From: Candidatus Macondimonas diazotrophica
GTDB taxonomy: Bacteria > Pseudomonadota > Gammaproteobacteria > UBA5335
NCBI RefSeq assembly: GCF_004684205.1
Contig: NZ_SRIO01000008.1
Span: forward strand, 56,063-120,062
DNA: 64,000 bases
Direction: 5' to 3'
In this document: in pieces, positions 21,441 through 31,578 of the stretch
How positions within the stretch are numbered: the stretch's first letter is position 1
Layout: each line of letters begins with the position of its first letter
Translations under genes and position numbers: made by a program
The notes under the pieces: model-generated
Told to the model about the DNA's origin: nothing
What the model saw: the letters and a program-made list of their open reading frames with translations, nothing else
The model's database searches: none

Positions 21441-23453
21441 TCAATCCTCCCGCGCCAGCATTTCCCGCAAGGCGTCCAGATGGGCGCGGCCGCGGGCCTG
21501 ACGCGCCGCAGGGTCGTCGGCCTGACCGGGGCGCTCCCAATCGAGCACCTCGGCGGGAAGCTCAGACAGAAACCGGCTGGGCTCCCGCTCGGCCTCCTCG
21601 CCACCGGTCCGCCGCCTTGCGGCATAAGTCAGCGTCAATGTCCGGCGGGCGCGGGTGATGCCGACATAGGCCAACCGCCGCTCTTCCTCGAGCGTGCCGG
21701 CGTCCAGACTATTGCGATGGGGCAGCAGCTCCTCCTCCATCCCCACCAGATACACATGATCGAATTCCAGCCCCTTGGCGCTGTGCAGCGTCAGCAGCTG
21801 CACTTCGTCCGCATCAGCTTCCTCCTGCCGGTCGAGCATGCCGACCAGACTGATGTGCGCGAGCAGCTTCTCCAGCGTCGCCTCGTCTTCCCAGCGCGTC
21901 TGCAGGCGCGTGAACCAGTCCACCAACTCGCGCACGTTCTTCTGGCGCTTTTCCACCACGCGCGTGTTCTTGTCACTTTCCGCGAGCCAGTTCAGGTAAT
22001 CGATGCCGTCCAGCAAGCGCTTGAGACAGGTCGGCGCATCTTCCTCATGCGCGATGCGCTGCATCCGTGCCATCCACTCGGCAAAGGTGCGCAGACGCTC
22101 GGCTGCCCGCTCCGGCAGGTGCTGCAGCAGCCCCATCTCGCTGGCGGCCGTCAGCAGGCTGACCCCGCGACCATGTGCATAGCCGGCGAGCTTCTCCAGC
22201 GTGCCGGCGCCGATCTCGCGCCGCGGAACGTTGACGATGCGCAGGAAGGCCGCGTCATCATCGGGATTCTGCAGCAGGCGCAGATAGGCCAGCAGATCGC
22301 GCACCTCAGCCGCTTCGAAGAACGAGGTGCCCCCGGTAATCCGATAGGGCAGCTGATGTTCACGCAAAGCGCGCTCGAACGGCCGGGCCTGGTGATTGCT
22401 GCGGTAGAGAATCGCGTAATCGGCATAGCGGGTGCGGTGGCGCAAATGGTGCTGGAGCAATTCGCCGACCACCCGCCGCACCTCGTCATCGGCATCCTCG
22501 CAGGCGAGCACGCGCAACCGCTCACCGTCGCCGAGCCGACTCCACAAACGCTTCTCGAACAGATGGTCGTTCTGGGCAATGAGCGTATTCGCCGCCTTGA
22601 GGATATAGCCGGTCGAACGGTAGTTCTGCTCCAGCTTGATCACCCTGAGCTGCGGAAAATCCTGTTGCAGGCGGTGGAGGTTCTCCGGCCGCGCGCCGCG
22701 CCAGGCATAAATCGACTGGTCGTCATCGCCCACCACGGTGAAACGCGCCATCGGCCCAACCAGCCACTGCAGCATCTGGTACTGAGCCGCGTTGGTGTCC
22801 TGATACTCGTCCACCAGCAGGTGATACACCCGATTCTGCCAGCGCTCGCGCAGACCGGGGTCTTCGCCGAGCAGGCGCACCGGCAATGCAATGAGATCGT
22901 CGAAATCGACTGCGTTGTAGGCGCGCAAGTGTCGCTCGTAATCGCCATAGAGACGCGCCGCCCGCAGGGCTTCCTCGTCCTCGGCGGTCGACAGGGCCGC
23001 CGCCGGCGAGACCAGTTCGCTCTTGAGTGCCGAGACACGCTGCTGCAGGCGTTGCAGTTCGGCATCGCCGACATCATTGTCCTGTCGGGTCAACTCGCGC
23101 AGCAGGGTGCGCACATCCCCGGTATCGAAGATGGAAAATCCGGCCTTGAGCCCGGCCGCCCGCGTTTCCTGCTGCAACAGACGCAGACCCAGACTGTGGA
23201 AGGTGCTGATCCAAGGCGGGCACGCCGGCCGGGTCCGCAGCAGGGCGTTGACCCGATCACGCATCTCCCGCGCCGCCTTGTTGGTAAAGGTGACCGCCAT
23301 CACCTCGCGCTTCGAGCGCACGGGCTGCGCCAGTAGATACGCGATCTTGCGGGTGATCACCCCGGTCTTGCCGCTGCCGGCACCGGCCAGCACCAGCAGA
23401 GGGCTATCCAGATGATGCACGGCATCGTGCTGTTCGGGATTCAGGCGGGACAT
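21441..23453 (-). CDS. rep: ATP-dependent DNA helicase Rep
   Basis: Superfamily 1A 3'-5' helicase of 670 residues, cytoplasmic, helping replication forks pass protein roadblocks. It begins MSRLNPEQHDAV. Motif I is LVLAGAGSGKT, Ia is AVTFTNKAAREM, II is HLLVDEYQDTNAAQ, III is VVGDDDQSIYAWRGA, IV is KLEQNYRS, V is LTLHSAKGLEFDHV, and VI is EERRLAYVGITRAR. Length and N-terminus resemble Rep more than UvrD or PcrA. It is convergent with the antiporter, 16 bases apart. Confidence 0.92.
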   Translation of the reverse strand: MSRLNPEQHDAVHHLDSPLLVLAGAGSGKTGVITRKIAYLLAQPVRSKREVMAVTFTNKAAREMRDRVNALLRTRPACPPWISTFHSLGLRLLQQETRAAGLKAGFSIFDTGDVRTLLRELTRQDNDVGDAELQRLQQRVSALKSELVSPAAALSTAEDEEALRAARLYGDYERHLRAYNAVDFDDLIALPVRLLGEDPGLRERWQNRVYHLLVDEYQDTNAAQYQMLQWLVGPMARFTVVGDDDQSIYAWRGARPENLHRLQQDFPQLRVIKLEQNYRSTGYILKAANTLIAQNDHLFEKRLWSRLGDGERLRVLACEDADDEVRRVVGELLQHHLRHRTRYADYAILYRSNHQARPFERALREHQLPYRITGGTSFFEAAEVRDLLAYLRLLQNPDDDAAFLRIVNVPRREIGAGTLEKLAGYAHGRGVSLLTAASEMGLLQHLPERAAERLRTFAEWMARMQRIAHEEDAPTCLKRLLDGIDYLNWLAESDKNTRVVEKRQKNVRELVDWFTRLQTRWEDEATLEKLLAHISLVGMLDRQEEADADEVQLLTLHSAKGLEFDHVYLVGMEEELLPHRNSLDAGTLEEERRLAYVGITRARRTLTLTYAARRRTGGEEAEREPSRFLSELPAEVLDWERPGQADDPAARQARGRAHLDALREMLARED

Positions 23454-23633
23454 GGGTAAACCGGAAAGCGCACGGGCTGGCGGGGCAGCCTAACACCGCC
23501 CGCATCGCTCGAAAAGTGCCGTCTACCGACCGCATGCGATCGGGGACACACTCGACATCCGGATGCCGTGCTCGGCTTACGCGGCTATCGGCACGGGCCG
23601 ATGGACCCGGTGATCACTCACCGTGTCGCGGGC

Positions 23634-25874
23634 TCATCCGGGCTTGAAACTTGCGCCGGACTTGCGCCGACTCAAATCAAGTGCGGCATGACCCTGCGCA
23701 GAACGTGCGGTCGCATAACTATCATGCCCCATGAGCTCGAACAACAGAAAGGAACGCGCCGTGACCTGATAGGATTTTCCAAAGACAAAGTCCGCGCGTA
23801 TCTGCTCACACGGCGGGAGATGGGTATCGATCATCCGCTGCCAGGCGATCCCCCCAGCCACTTCCGGCAAGTGGAAAACGACCGGCTCATAGTGTGCGTT
23901 GAACACCATCAGCAAGGTCGCATCGTGACCCCGCTGGCGTATCCCCGTTACCTGCGCACGGCCGTCGAGCACTGCGCCGAAGCATTTCATGGCACCATCA
24001 TCCCAATGCTCGACCTGCATTTCGCCGCCGGCGGCATTGATCCAGGTGACGTCCTTGATCCCCAGTTCTTCACTGTAGGCGCCGGTCAGAAAGCGGCTGC
24101 GCCGCAGGATGTGATAGCGGTGGCGCAAGCGGGTGAGCATCTTGACGAATTCGAGCAACGACTCACCCTTGCCGTCCAGCGCCCAATCCAGCCAGGTGAT
24201 CTCATTGTCCTGGCAATAGGCATTGTTGTTCCCATGCTGGGTCCGGCCAAATTCATCGCCGGCGAGCAGCATCGGTGTTCCCTGCGACAACAGGAGCGTG
24301 GCCAGCATGTTGCGCATCTGCCGCTCGCGCAACGCGTTGACCGCCTCATCGTCGGTGGGCCCCTCGATCCCACAGTTCCAGGACCGGTTGTCCGACGCCC
24401 CATCCTGGTTGTTTTCGCCATTGGCCTCGTTGTGCTTGTCGTTGTAGGTCACCAGATCATTCAGGGTAAAACCATCATGCGCCGTGATGAAATTCACCGA
24501 GGCCCAAGGACGACGCCCCTGATAATTGAACATATCGCCCGAGGCACAAAGACGGGGCGCCAACGCGGCAGCGGAAGCCTCACCGCGCCAGTAATCTCGC
24601 ACCGTATCGCGAAACTGGTCATTCCACTCGCCCCAGCCGGGCGGGAACGCACCGACCTGATACCCCCCCGGTCCACAGTCCCAGGGCTCGGCGATCAGCT
24701 TCACGGCGCGCAAGGTCGGATCCTGGCTGCAGGCCTTGAGAAAGCCGCTTTGATTGTCGAAGCCGTTCGGCTCGCGCGCGAGGATGGTGCCGAGGTCGAA
24801 ACGGAAGCCGTCGACATGGGTCTGCTCCACCCAGTAGCGCAGGGAATCCATCACCATCTGCATGACGCGGGCGTGGCTTACGTTGAGCGTGTTGCCGGTC
24901 CCCGTATCGTTGATGTAATAGCGAGGCTGATCGGGCAGCAGGCGGTAGTAACTGGCATTGTCGATGCCCTTGAAGGATAGGGTCGGCCCCTTTTCGTTGC
25001 CTTCGGCCGTATGGTTGTAGACCACATCCAGAATCACCTCCAGACCGGCTTCATGGAACCGCGCAACCATCTCCTTGAATTCCCTAAGGGTCTGCTCGGG
25101 CTCGTAGGCATAACGGGTATCGGGCGCAAAAAAGCCAATGGAGTTGTAGCCCCAGTAATTGGTCAGGCCCTTTTCGAGCAGATGGTTGTCGTTGATGAAG
25201 GTGTGAATGGGCAGCAGTTCGACAGATGTCACGCCCAGCGTTTTGATGTAATCAAGCACCTCAGGAACGACCAGGCCGCCATAAGTTCCCCGCAGATGCT
25301 CGGGAACGGCGGGGTGACGCCGGGTATAGCCCCGCACATGCAGCTCGTAGATCACCGTCTGGTCAGCCGGCACCAAAGGTTTGCCATACTGCGACCGGAA
25401 GGTCCGGCCCGGTTGGCCATTCCAATCGAAATCGGGGTCGACGACGACGCACTTGGGCATGAACGGCGCACTGTCGCGCTCATCGAACGTCAGATCGTCT
25501 CCGGTCTCCATCCGGTAACCGAAAAGCGCAGGATTCCAGATCAGGGCGCCGGTATGCCCACAGGCATAAGGATCCAGCAGCAGCTTGTGGGGATTGAAGC
25601 GATGACCCGCATCGGGATCGTAGGGGCCATGGACACGATAGCCGTAAACCGTGCCCGGTCCGATGCCGGGCAGATAACCGTGCCAGATCTGGTCGGTATG
25701 CTCGGGCAGCTCAACGCGGGTGAGTTCCTGCTTGCCCTTCGCATCGAACAGACAGAGTTCCACCTTGGTGGCATGCGCCGAAAACAGCGCGAAATTGGTA
25801 CCCTTGCCATCCCAGGTCGCGCCACAGGGAAACGGAAGTCCTTCCTTGATATCGATCGACTTGGATTTGTTCAT
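23634..25874 (-). CDS. glgX: glycogen debranching enzyme GlgX
   Basis: GH13 isoamylase-type enzyme of 746 residues that removes limit-dextrin branches from glycogen. An N-terminal CBM48-like domain (GTNFALFSAHATKVELCLFD) precedes the catalytic barrel. Catalytic Asp is in VDGFRFDLGTIL, the acid Glu in LIAEPWDCG, and the transition-state region is ITAHDGFTL. GlgX/TreX differ from plant isoamylase mostly in loops. No other glg or tre gene is adjacent. The gene ends 180 bases before rep; that gap shows only weak hairpins. Confidence 0.93.
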   Translation of the reverse strand: MNKSKSIDIKEGLPFPCGATWDGKGTNFALFSAHATKVELCLFDAKGKQELTRVELPEHTDQIWHGYLPGIGPGTVYGYRVHGPYDPDAGHRFNPHKLLLDPYACGHTGALIWNPALFGYRMETGDDLTFDERDSAPFMPKCVVVDPDFDWNGQPGRTFRSQYGKPLVPADQTVIYELHVRGYTRRHPAVPEHLRGTYGGLVVPEVLDYIKTLGVTSVELLPIHTFINDNHLLEKGLTNYWGYNSIGFFAPDTRYAYEPEQTLREFKEMVARFHEAGLEVILDVVYNHTAEGNEKGPTLSFKGIDNASYYRLLPDQPRYYINDTGTGNTLNVSHARVMQMVMDSLRYWVEQTHVDGFRFDLGTILAREPNGFDNQSGFLKACSQDPTLRAVKLIAEPWDCGPGGYQVGAFPPGWGEWNDQFRDTVRDYWRGEASAAALAPRLCASGDMFNYQGRRPWASVNFITAHDGFTLNDLVTYNDKHNEANGENNQDGASDNRSWNCGIEGPTDDEAVNALRERQMRNMLATLLLSQGTPMLLAGDEFGRTQHGNNNAYCQDNEITWLDWALDGKGESLLEFVKMLTRLRHRYHILRRSRFLTGAYSEELGIKDVTWINAAGGEMQVEHWDDGAMKCFGAVLDGRAQVTGIRQRGHDATLLMVFNAHYEPVVFHLPEVAGGIAWQRMIDTHLPPCEQIRADFVFGKSYQVTARSFLLFELMGHDSYATARSAQGHAALDLSRRKSGASFKPG

Positions 25875-26105
25875 CGTTTTCGCACCTGGATGAAGATATT
25901 GAGGACACTCACGAATCCATGCCCGCCAGCAGACCGGCCCAGCAGATCAGCGGGATAAACGGCGTGAACCGGAACAGCGAGATTGGGGCGCATCGGTGTG
26001 GCGGATGTCCCCGATCGCAGATGAGACCGGAAAAGGACGTCTGCGGTTCACGCTTTTGGCGTTGAGATCGCATCGCCGCCCACCGCATGCCATCGGAGGA
26101 TCAAG

Positions 26106-26720
26106 ATGCTCACGGACGATCATACCCGCGGTGTACACCTGACGCTGCTGCGCCATGGTGAACCCCAAGGCGGGGCGCTGTATCGGGGACGCCGCGACGA
26201 TCCGTTGAGCCCGGCCGGCTGGACCCAGCTGCAGGCGGCAACGGCCCAGCCCACCCGCTGGTGCGGCATCGTCACCTCGCCGCTGCAGCGCTGCGCGGCG
26301 TTTGCGCAGACCCTGGGCGAGGAGCGCGACATTCCCGTCTACCTCGAACCCCGCCTCCAGGAACTGGATTTCGGCCGCTGGGAAGGGCGGACTGCCGAGG
26401 TCATCCTGGCTGAGGATCACGCGCAGCTGACCGCGTTCTGGAGCGACCCGGTGCGACATCCGCCGCCGCAAGGGGAAACGATGGAAGCGTTTGCCGAACG
26501 CATCAACGCGGCCTTTGTGGACTGGCAAGAACGCATGCGCACGGGCCCGTGGCTTTGGGTCGTTCACGGCGGCGTGATCCGGGTCCTGCTGACCCAGTTG
26601 CTGGGCATGCCGCTCGAGCACTTGCTGCGAATCGAGGTGCCCTATGCCTGTCGATCGACCGTGATCCTGGGCGATGGGGCGCCGCGCCTACTGGCCCACG
26701 GCGCCCTCGTCAATGAATGA
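26106..26720 (+). CDS. cobC: histidine phosphatase, probable alpha-ribazole phosphatase CobC
   Basis: A 204-residue member of the phosphoglycerate-mutase-like histidine phosphatases. The phosphohistidine motif is LTLLRHGEP near residue 15, with a second active-site SPLQRC region, QELDFGRWEG and WVVHGGVIR. The family alone does not fix the substrate, but the 8-base overlap with cobS makes alpha-ribazole 5'-phosphate, in the nucleotide-loop branch of cobalamin synthesis, the likely one. GGAG precedes the ATG. The 231-base upstream gap was checked for a cobalamin riboswitch and none was found. Confidence 0.82.
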   Translation: MLTDDHTRGVHLTLLRHGEPQGGALYRGRRDDPLSPAGWTQLQAATAQPTRWCGIVTSPLQRCAAFAQTLGEERDIPVYLEPRLQELDFGRWEGRTAEVILAEDHAQLTAFWSDPVRHPPPQGETMEAFAERINAAFVDWQERMRTGPWLWVVHGGVIRVLLTQLLGMPLEHLLRIEVPYACRSTVILGDGAPRLLAHGALVNE

Positions 26721-27456
26721 CTTGCGCCTGGCCCTCGGTTTCCTCACGCGTCTGCCGGTCCGCGCCACAGACCACGGATCCGCGGCCGTGGGACGCTCAC
26801 TCGCCTGGTATCCGCTCGCCGGCGCGCTGATCGGCGCCTTGCTCGCAGCGGCCGCAGGCCTGCTTGCGCTCGGCTTTCCCGCCGCGCCGGGCGTCGGTGC
26901 GGCCCTGGTGGTGACGCTCTGGGTCTGGTTGAGTGGGGGACTGCATCTGGATGGATTGGCCGATACCGCCGATGCGGCGGCTGCGGGGGGCGATCGGTCC
27001 CGTCACCTTGCCATCATGAAGGATCCGCGCTCGGGACCGGCGGGTGTGGTCGCCGTCGTTCTGCTGCTGCTCACCAAGTACGCCGCCCTGGCCAGCCTGC
27101 TGGAAGCCGGCCGTGCCGCAAGCGCGCTACTGATCGCACCCATCATCGGCCGCGCTCTGGTGGTCGCCGCCTTTCTGACCACGCCCTATGTGCGTGCGGG
27201 TGGCCTGGGAGACGCGCTTGCACACCAGCATTCGCGCAGCACCTGCCAGGCCGCACTTGGCCTCTCGCTGCTGGCGATCCTTGCCCTGGGCGGCACCGCC
27301 GGCGCGCTGAGCCTGCTGCTCGCCGGCGCCTGCTTCGGGCTTTGGCGGCGCTGGAACCTGCGTCGATTGGGTGGCTTTACCGGTGATCCCGCCGGTGCCT
27401 TGGTGGAGACGAGCGAAGCGCTGGTCCTGATCGCCGGTGCCACGCTGCTGCGATGA
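26713..27456 (+). CDS. cobS: adenosylcobinamide-GDP ribazoletransferase CobS
   Basis: Inner-membrane enzyme of 247 residues that joins alpha-ribazole to adenosylcobinamide-GDP, the final assembly of cobalamin. The N-terminus MNDLRLALGFLTRLPV and the motif GGLHLDGLADTADA with metal-binding acidic residues are diagnostic; MKDPRSGPAGVVA follows, then several hydrophobic helices. The ATG at 26713 lies inside the last codons of the preceding phosphatase gene (8-base overlap). Only these two cobalamin genes are in the window. Confidence 0.92.
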   Translation: MNDLRLALGFLTRLPVRATDHGSAAVGRSLAWYPLAGALIGALLAAAAGLLALGFPAAPGVGAALVVTLWVWLSGGLHLDGLADTADAAAAGGDRSRHLAIMKDPRSGPAGVVAVVLLLLTKYAALASLLEAGRAASALLIAPIIGRALVVAAFLTTPYVRAGGLGDALAHQHSRSTCQAALGLSLLAILALGGTAGALSLLLAGACFGLWRRWNLRRLGGFTGDPAGALVETSEALVLIAGATLLR

Positions 27457-27540
27457 CGTCGAACCGATCAAGGCTGCGGGACGCGGCGTAGGTCCACATC
27501 CATAGCCTCGGACTGACCGGCCTCGGGCCCGGCCAAGGGC

Positions 27541-29037
27541 TCAATCCGCCGGGACCGTGCGCCCCTGCGCCCAATCACGAAGCGCCTGCACCGACTCGGC
27601 CATGACCTGGGCGAGCGGCCGCGTTCCGGCAATGGCTCGCGCCATGTCGTCCTGGCGCGCCGAGCGCTCCGCGGCAGCCGCGCCGTAACAGGCCGAGACC
27701 ACGGCCTGCTCGATCTCGGCGCCGGAGAAACCCTCGCTGACCCGAGCCAGTTCAGCACAGTCGAAGCCCGCCGGGTCAAGTGCACGCTTGCGCAGCTGGA
27801 TTGCGAAGATGTCCGCCCGCACCGCGGCATCGGGCAGATCGACGAAAAAGATCTCGTCCAACCGCCCCTTGCGCATCAGTTCAGGGGGAAGCTGCTCGAT
27901 CGCGTTGGCGGTGGCGGCGACGAACACCGCGGCCGACCGTTCGGCGAGCCAGGTAAGCAGGGTGCCGAGCATGCGCCGCGAGGTGCCGCCATCGTCCCCG
28001 CCGCTCGCCAGCGCCTTTTCGATCTCGTCGATCCACAGCACGCAGGGCGCCATGTGTTCGGCCAGGTCAAGGGCGCTGCGCAGATTGCGTTCGGACTCGC
28101 CGTAATACTTGTTGTAGAGCGTGCCCATGTCGAGCCGCAGCAGGGGAACGCCCCAGGCCCCAGCGACCGCGCGCGCCGCCAGGCTCTTGCCGCTGCCCTG
28201 CACGCCCAGCAGCAGCACCCCGCGCGGCGGTGGCAGACCGGCGGAAAAGCCGCGGCCGAGAAAAGCGGCCTGCCGCTCGGCCAGCCAGGCCTTGAAGCGC
28301 CGCAGACCACCCACATCATCGGGACGCGCCGTTTCGAGTTCAAAGTGCACCGCGCCGGACAAATCGAGCAATTCGAATCGCGCCTTGTTGAGGCGCGGCA
28401 GGTCGGCCTCGGTGAGCGCACCGTCATCCCAGATCGCGCTACGCACCAGCCGCCGGGCATCCTGTTCGGGTACGCCGCGCAGGTTCTGGATGATCCGTTG
28501 CAATTGGCGTCGGCCACTGCGCACCCGCGCCCCGCGATGGGCGGCGCTCCAGGATTGTGCTTCCTCGCGCACCAGCCGCTCCAGCGCGGCGGCGTCCGGC
28601 AGACGCATCACGAAGCGCGCAGAAAGCCGGTGCAGTTCCTCAGGCAACTCGCAGCGTGGCCCGACCAGCAGCAGATGCAGAGGGCGCGGCAAGCGCTGCT
28701 GGGCGATGTCGCGCAGCAGCCGCACCATGAGCGGGGCATCGGCCAGGTAAGGATGAAAATCAAACAGGACATACAGACCCGCTGCAGCCGCTTCGCGGAT
28801 GTGTGTCAATACACCCTCCGGCTTGCGCGTCCCTACGATCGGGGGCGTTTCCGGATCGGCCGGCTCGCGCCGCAGGCCGGCCGTGGCGCTCCAGCTGAAC
28901 ATCGTCCAATCGCGCGCGATGGCCAATCGCGTCACCAGCTCCAAGACACGCTGCTCCTCGTGGGTTTCGATCACCACCAGCGGCACACCGCTGTCGAGGA
29001 TCAACCCCAGGTCGCGCACATCCGGCATGTCGCCCAT
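27541..29037 (-). CDS. Ycf46-like AAA+ ATPase
   Basis: A 498-residue cytoplasmic protein. The N-terminal 240 residues look like a degenerate ATPase-like module (LGLILDSGVPLVVIETHEEQ; LYVLFDFHPYL) without a P-loop. The C-terminal AAA+ core has Walker A GVQGSGKS (278-285), Walker B VLWIDEIE (333-340), sensor-1 Asn378 in ATANAIEQLP, and the arginine-finger region PPELMRKGRLDE. The lid carries SGAEIEQAV. This layout matches the Ycf46 family, which resembles FtsH-type AAA domains but has no protease or membrane part. Function is unknown. It stands between cobS (convergent) and cimA (same strand, 75 bases apart). Confidence 0.8.
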   Translation of the reverse strand: MGDMPDVRDLGLILDSGVPLVVIETHEEQRVLELVTRLAIARDWTMFSWSATAGLRREPADPETPPIVGTRKPEGVLTHIREAAAAGLYVLFDFHPYLADAPLMVRLLRDIAQQRLPRPLHLLLVGPRCELPEELHRLSARFVMRLPDAAALERLVREEAQSWSAAHRGARVRSGRRQLQRIIQNLRGVPEQDARRLVRSAIWDDGALTEADLPRLNKARFELLDLSGAVHFELETARPDDVGGLRRFKAWLAERQAAFLGRGFSAGLPPPRGVLLLGVQGSGKSLAARAVAGAWGVPLLRLDMGTLYNKYYGESERNLRSALDLAEHMAPCVLWIDEIEKALASGGDDGGTSRRMLGTLLTWLAERSAAVFVAATANAIEQLPPELMRKGRLDEIFFVDLPDAAVRADIFAIQLRKRALDPAGFDCAELARVSEGFSGAEIEQAVVSACYGAAAAERSARQDDMARAIAGTRPLAQVMAESVQALRDWAQGRTVPAD

Positions 29038-29112
29038 CCCTCCGCCATCTTGGCCTGCCTTGCCTATCGGCCGCGACCGGCGAGGTCTGGAGCGAAGGGC
29101 GCGTCCGGCAGA

Positions 29113-30693
29113 TCAAGCGGCGTAGAGCTTGTAGGCCACCGCGTCGGAAAGCGCCTGCCAGGAGGCCTCGATTACATTGCTCGAGACGCCGACCGTGGTC
29201 CAGCGCCGTCCGGAACCGTCGGTGCTTTCGATCATGACGCGGATCAACGCATCAGTGCCGGCACCGGCACCCAGAATGCGCACCTTGTAGTCCACCAGAT
29301 GCATGTCGACCAATACCGGATAGGCGACCAGCAGCGCCTTGCGCAAGGCGCGGTCGAGCGCATTCACCGGGCCGTTGCCCTCGGCCACCGTCATGTGCAG
29401 CTCGCCGTCCACGCGCACCTTCATGGTCGCCTCGGCGAGGGTGAAGGGCGCGCCGGTCTCGGTCATGCGCCGCTCGTCCATCACCCGGTAGCTGACCAGT
29501 TCGAAGGGCGGCGTCAGATTCTCCAGCTCACGGCGCGCCAGAAGTTCGAAACTCGCCTCGGCACCGTCATAGGTGTAGCCGATGAATTCGCGTTCCTTGA
29601 CCAGCCGTACCAGCCGGTCGATACGCGGGTCGCTTGCCTCGATCGTCATCCCCACTTCCTTCAGCAGAGAGAGCACGTTGGAGCGGCCGGCCTGATCGGA
29701 GACGAGAATCTTGCGGGCGTTGCCCACATCCTCGGGCTGGACATGCTCATAGCTGCGGGCATCTTTCTCCACCGCCGAGACGTGCAGCCCCCCCTTGTGC
29801 GCGAAGGCGTTCTCGCCGACGTAGGGCGCATGGCGGTTGTGGGCGCGGTTGAGTCGCTCATCCACCACGCGCGAAACGTGGGTGAGATGGCGCAGATCCT
29901 CGCGGCTGAGCGCGGTTTCATAGCCCATCTTGAGCATTAGGGTCGGCAGCAGCGATACCAGATTGGCGTTGCCGCAGCGCTCACCCAGGCCGTTGAGCGT
30001 ACCTTGCACTTGGCGCACACCGGCCCGTACGGCAGCCAGGCTGTTGGCCACCGCGTTACCGGTATCGTCATGGCAGTGGATGCCGAGCCGTTCGCCCGGA
30101 ACACGCGCCGCGACTTCGCGCGTGATGGCTTCCACCTCATGCGGCAGGCTGCCGCCGTTGGTATCGCACAAGACCGCCCAGCGGGCGCCGGCGTTCAGTG
30201 CCGCTTCGATGCAGCGCAAGGCAAAATCGGGATTGGCCTTATAACCATCGAAGAAATGCTCGGCGTCGAACATCACCTCCGCGACGCGGGTGCGGGCGAA
30301 GGTGACGCTGTCGGCGATCATCTCGAGGTTCTCGGCAAGCGTGCTACGCAGGGCGACCTCGACGTGAAAGTCCCAGGTCTTGCCCACCATGCAGACCACC
30401 GGGGCGCCACTGCCCAGGATCCGCATCAACCCGGCATCGTCCTCCGGGCGGCGACCCGGCCGGCGCGTCATGCCGAAGGCGCTCAGACGGGCCCGAAGCA
30501 GCGTGGGCGCGGCGGCGAAGAAGGCGTCATCGGTGGGATTGGCGCCTGGCCAGCCGCCCTCGACATAATCGATGCCCAGACCGTCGAGCTCATGGGCAAT
30601 GGCAATCTTGTCACCGACGGTGAAATCGACCCCCTGGGTCTGTTGGCCGTCGCGCAGGGTGCTGTCGTAGAGATAGATGCGATTGGCGCTCAA
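29113..30693 (-). CDS. cimA: (R)-citramalate synthase CimA
   Basis: DRE-TIM aldolase-type enzyme (526 residues) condensing pyruvate and acetyl-CoA to citramalate, a threonine-independent route to 2-oxobutyrate for isoleucine. The substrate motif is IYLYDSTLRDGQQTQGVDF, with YVEGGWPGANPTD, a metal-binding HCHDDTGNAVANS, and a C-terminal regulatory domain. The TTG at 30693 is chosen because GGAG sits six bases upstream and the family start aligns there; ATG codons at 30741 and 30729 give an unlike extension. 2-Isopropylmalate synthase is less likely given the GGWPGANP motif. Confidence 0.88.
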   Translation of the reverse strand: MSANRIYLYDSTLRDGQQTQGVDFTVGDKIAIAHELDGLGIDYVEGGWPGANPTDDAFFAAAPTLLRARLSAFGMTRRPGRRPEDDAGLMRILGSGAPVVCMVGKTWDFHVEVALRSTLAENLEMIADSVTFARTRVAEVMFDAEHFFDGYKANPDFALRCIEAALNAGARWAVLCDTNGGSLPHEVEAITREVAARVPGERLGIHCHDDTGNAVANSLAAVRAGVRQVQGTLNGLGERCGNANLVSLLPTLMLKMGYETALSREDLRHLTHVSRVVDERLNRAHNRHAPYVGENAFAHKGGLHVSAVEKDARSYEHVQPEDVGNARKILVSDQAGRSNVLSLLKEVGMTIEASDPRIDRLVRLVKEREFIGYTYDGAEASFELLARRELENLTPPFELVSYRVMDERRMTETGAPFTLAEATMKVRVDGELHMTVAEGNGPVNALDRALRKALLVAYPVLVDMHLVDYKVRILGAGAGTDALIRVMIESTDGSGRRWTTVGVSSNVIEASWQALSDAVAYKLYAA

Positions 30694-30771
30694 GGAACAC
30701 TCCGGCAGATCGGATGCCCCGAGCGGCATTGATCGGGGCAAACCTCGATTATAGCCGCCAAGCCCTCGGCG

Positions 30772-31506
30772 TCACGCCCGCTCGTGCAGGCCGCATTCCC
30801 GCTTGAGCCCGAAAAAGCGCGTATCTTCCTCGGTCATCCCCTCGCCCAGCGGGCGCGTGGTATGCACATCGCCGATGGACACATAGCCCTTGTGCCACAG
30901 CGGATGATACGGCAACTCATGACGGGTCATGTACAGATAGATGTCGCGATCGGTCCAATCGACGAGCGGATGCACCTTGGTCCGACCATTCTGGCGGGCC
31001 AGTACCTGCAGATGCTGTCGACTGGCCGACTGCTGGCGCCGCAAGCCGGCGATCCACGCTTTCGCCCCGAGCTCCCGCAGAGCCCGCTGCATCGGCTCGA
31101 CCTTGTTCATCTCGTTGTAGCGGTCCAGGCCTTCGACGCCCTGCTCCCACAGCCGGCCGAAGCGCGCCTCCTGCCATGCCGGGCTCAGTTCCGCACGATA
31201 GACCTTGAGATTGAGCTCAAGGCGTTCGGTCAGCGCGTCGATGTAGCGATAGGTTTCCGGAAACAGATAGCCGGTATCGACCAGGATCACCGGAATATCC
31301 GGCCGCTGGCGGGTGACCAGATGCAGACAGACCGCCGCCTGCGCCCCGAAGCTGGAGGTCAGGACAACGGATGAACCGAAGCGCTCGAGCGCCCAGGCCA
31401 CCCGATCCTCGGCAGACGCCTGAGCCAGCGCCGGATTGACCTCATCGAGATCAACCGCGTGGTTGGGGGAATGGGAAAATGTCTGGACCGCATTGGATAC
31501 GGACAT
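30772..31506 (-). CDS. cysH: phosphoadenosine phosphosulfate reductase CysH
   Basis: Reduces PAPS to sulfite with thioredoxin in assimilatory sulfate reduction. The 244-residue protein has the PP-loop-like [26 protein letters not shown], the [11 protein letters not shown] stretch, and the C-terminal catalytic KRECGLHE. The paired cysteines that bind the iron-sulfur cluster in APS reductases are missing, so PAPS rather than APS is the predicted substrate. No other cys gene is near. An AT-rich candidate control region lies upstream. Confidence 0.93.
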   Translation of the reverse strand: MSVSNAVQTFSHSPNHAVDLDEVNPALAQASAEDRVAWALERFGSSVVLTSSFGAQAAVCLHLVTRQRPDIPVILVDTGYLFPETYRYIDALTERLELNLKVYRAELSPAWQEARFGRLWEQGVEGLDRYNEMNKVEPMQRALRELGAKAWIAGLRRQQSASRQHLQVLARQNGRTKVHPLVDWTDRDIYLYMTRHELPYHPLWHKGYVSIGDVHTTRPLGEGMTEEDTRFFGLKRECGLHERA

Positions 31507-31578
31507 GGCAGGCCTCTTGGGAGATTACCGTCCGAGCCGGATAGGACTTCGAGCGTCTAAGCTACCAATGCCTGCTTA

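Noticed and set aside
19340..21625. 761-codon minus-strand open frame opposite the antiporter
   Set aside because: Gln/Gly/Asp-rich shadow of the plus-strand gene, which has clear membrane and TrkA-N motifs.
25875..26105. Cobalamin riboswitch before cobC-cobS
   Set aside because: No B12-box or the conserved core segments are present in the 231-base gap.
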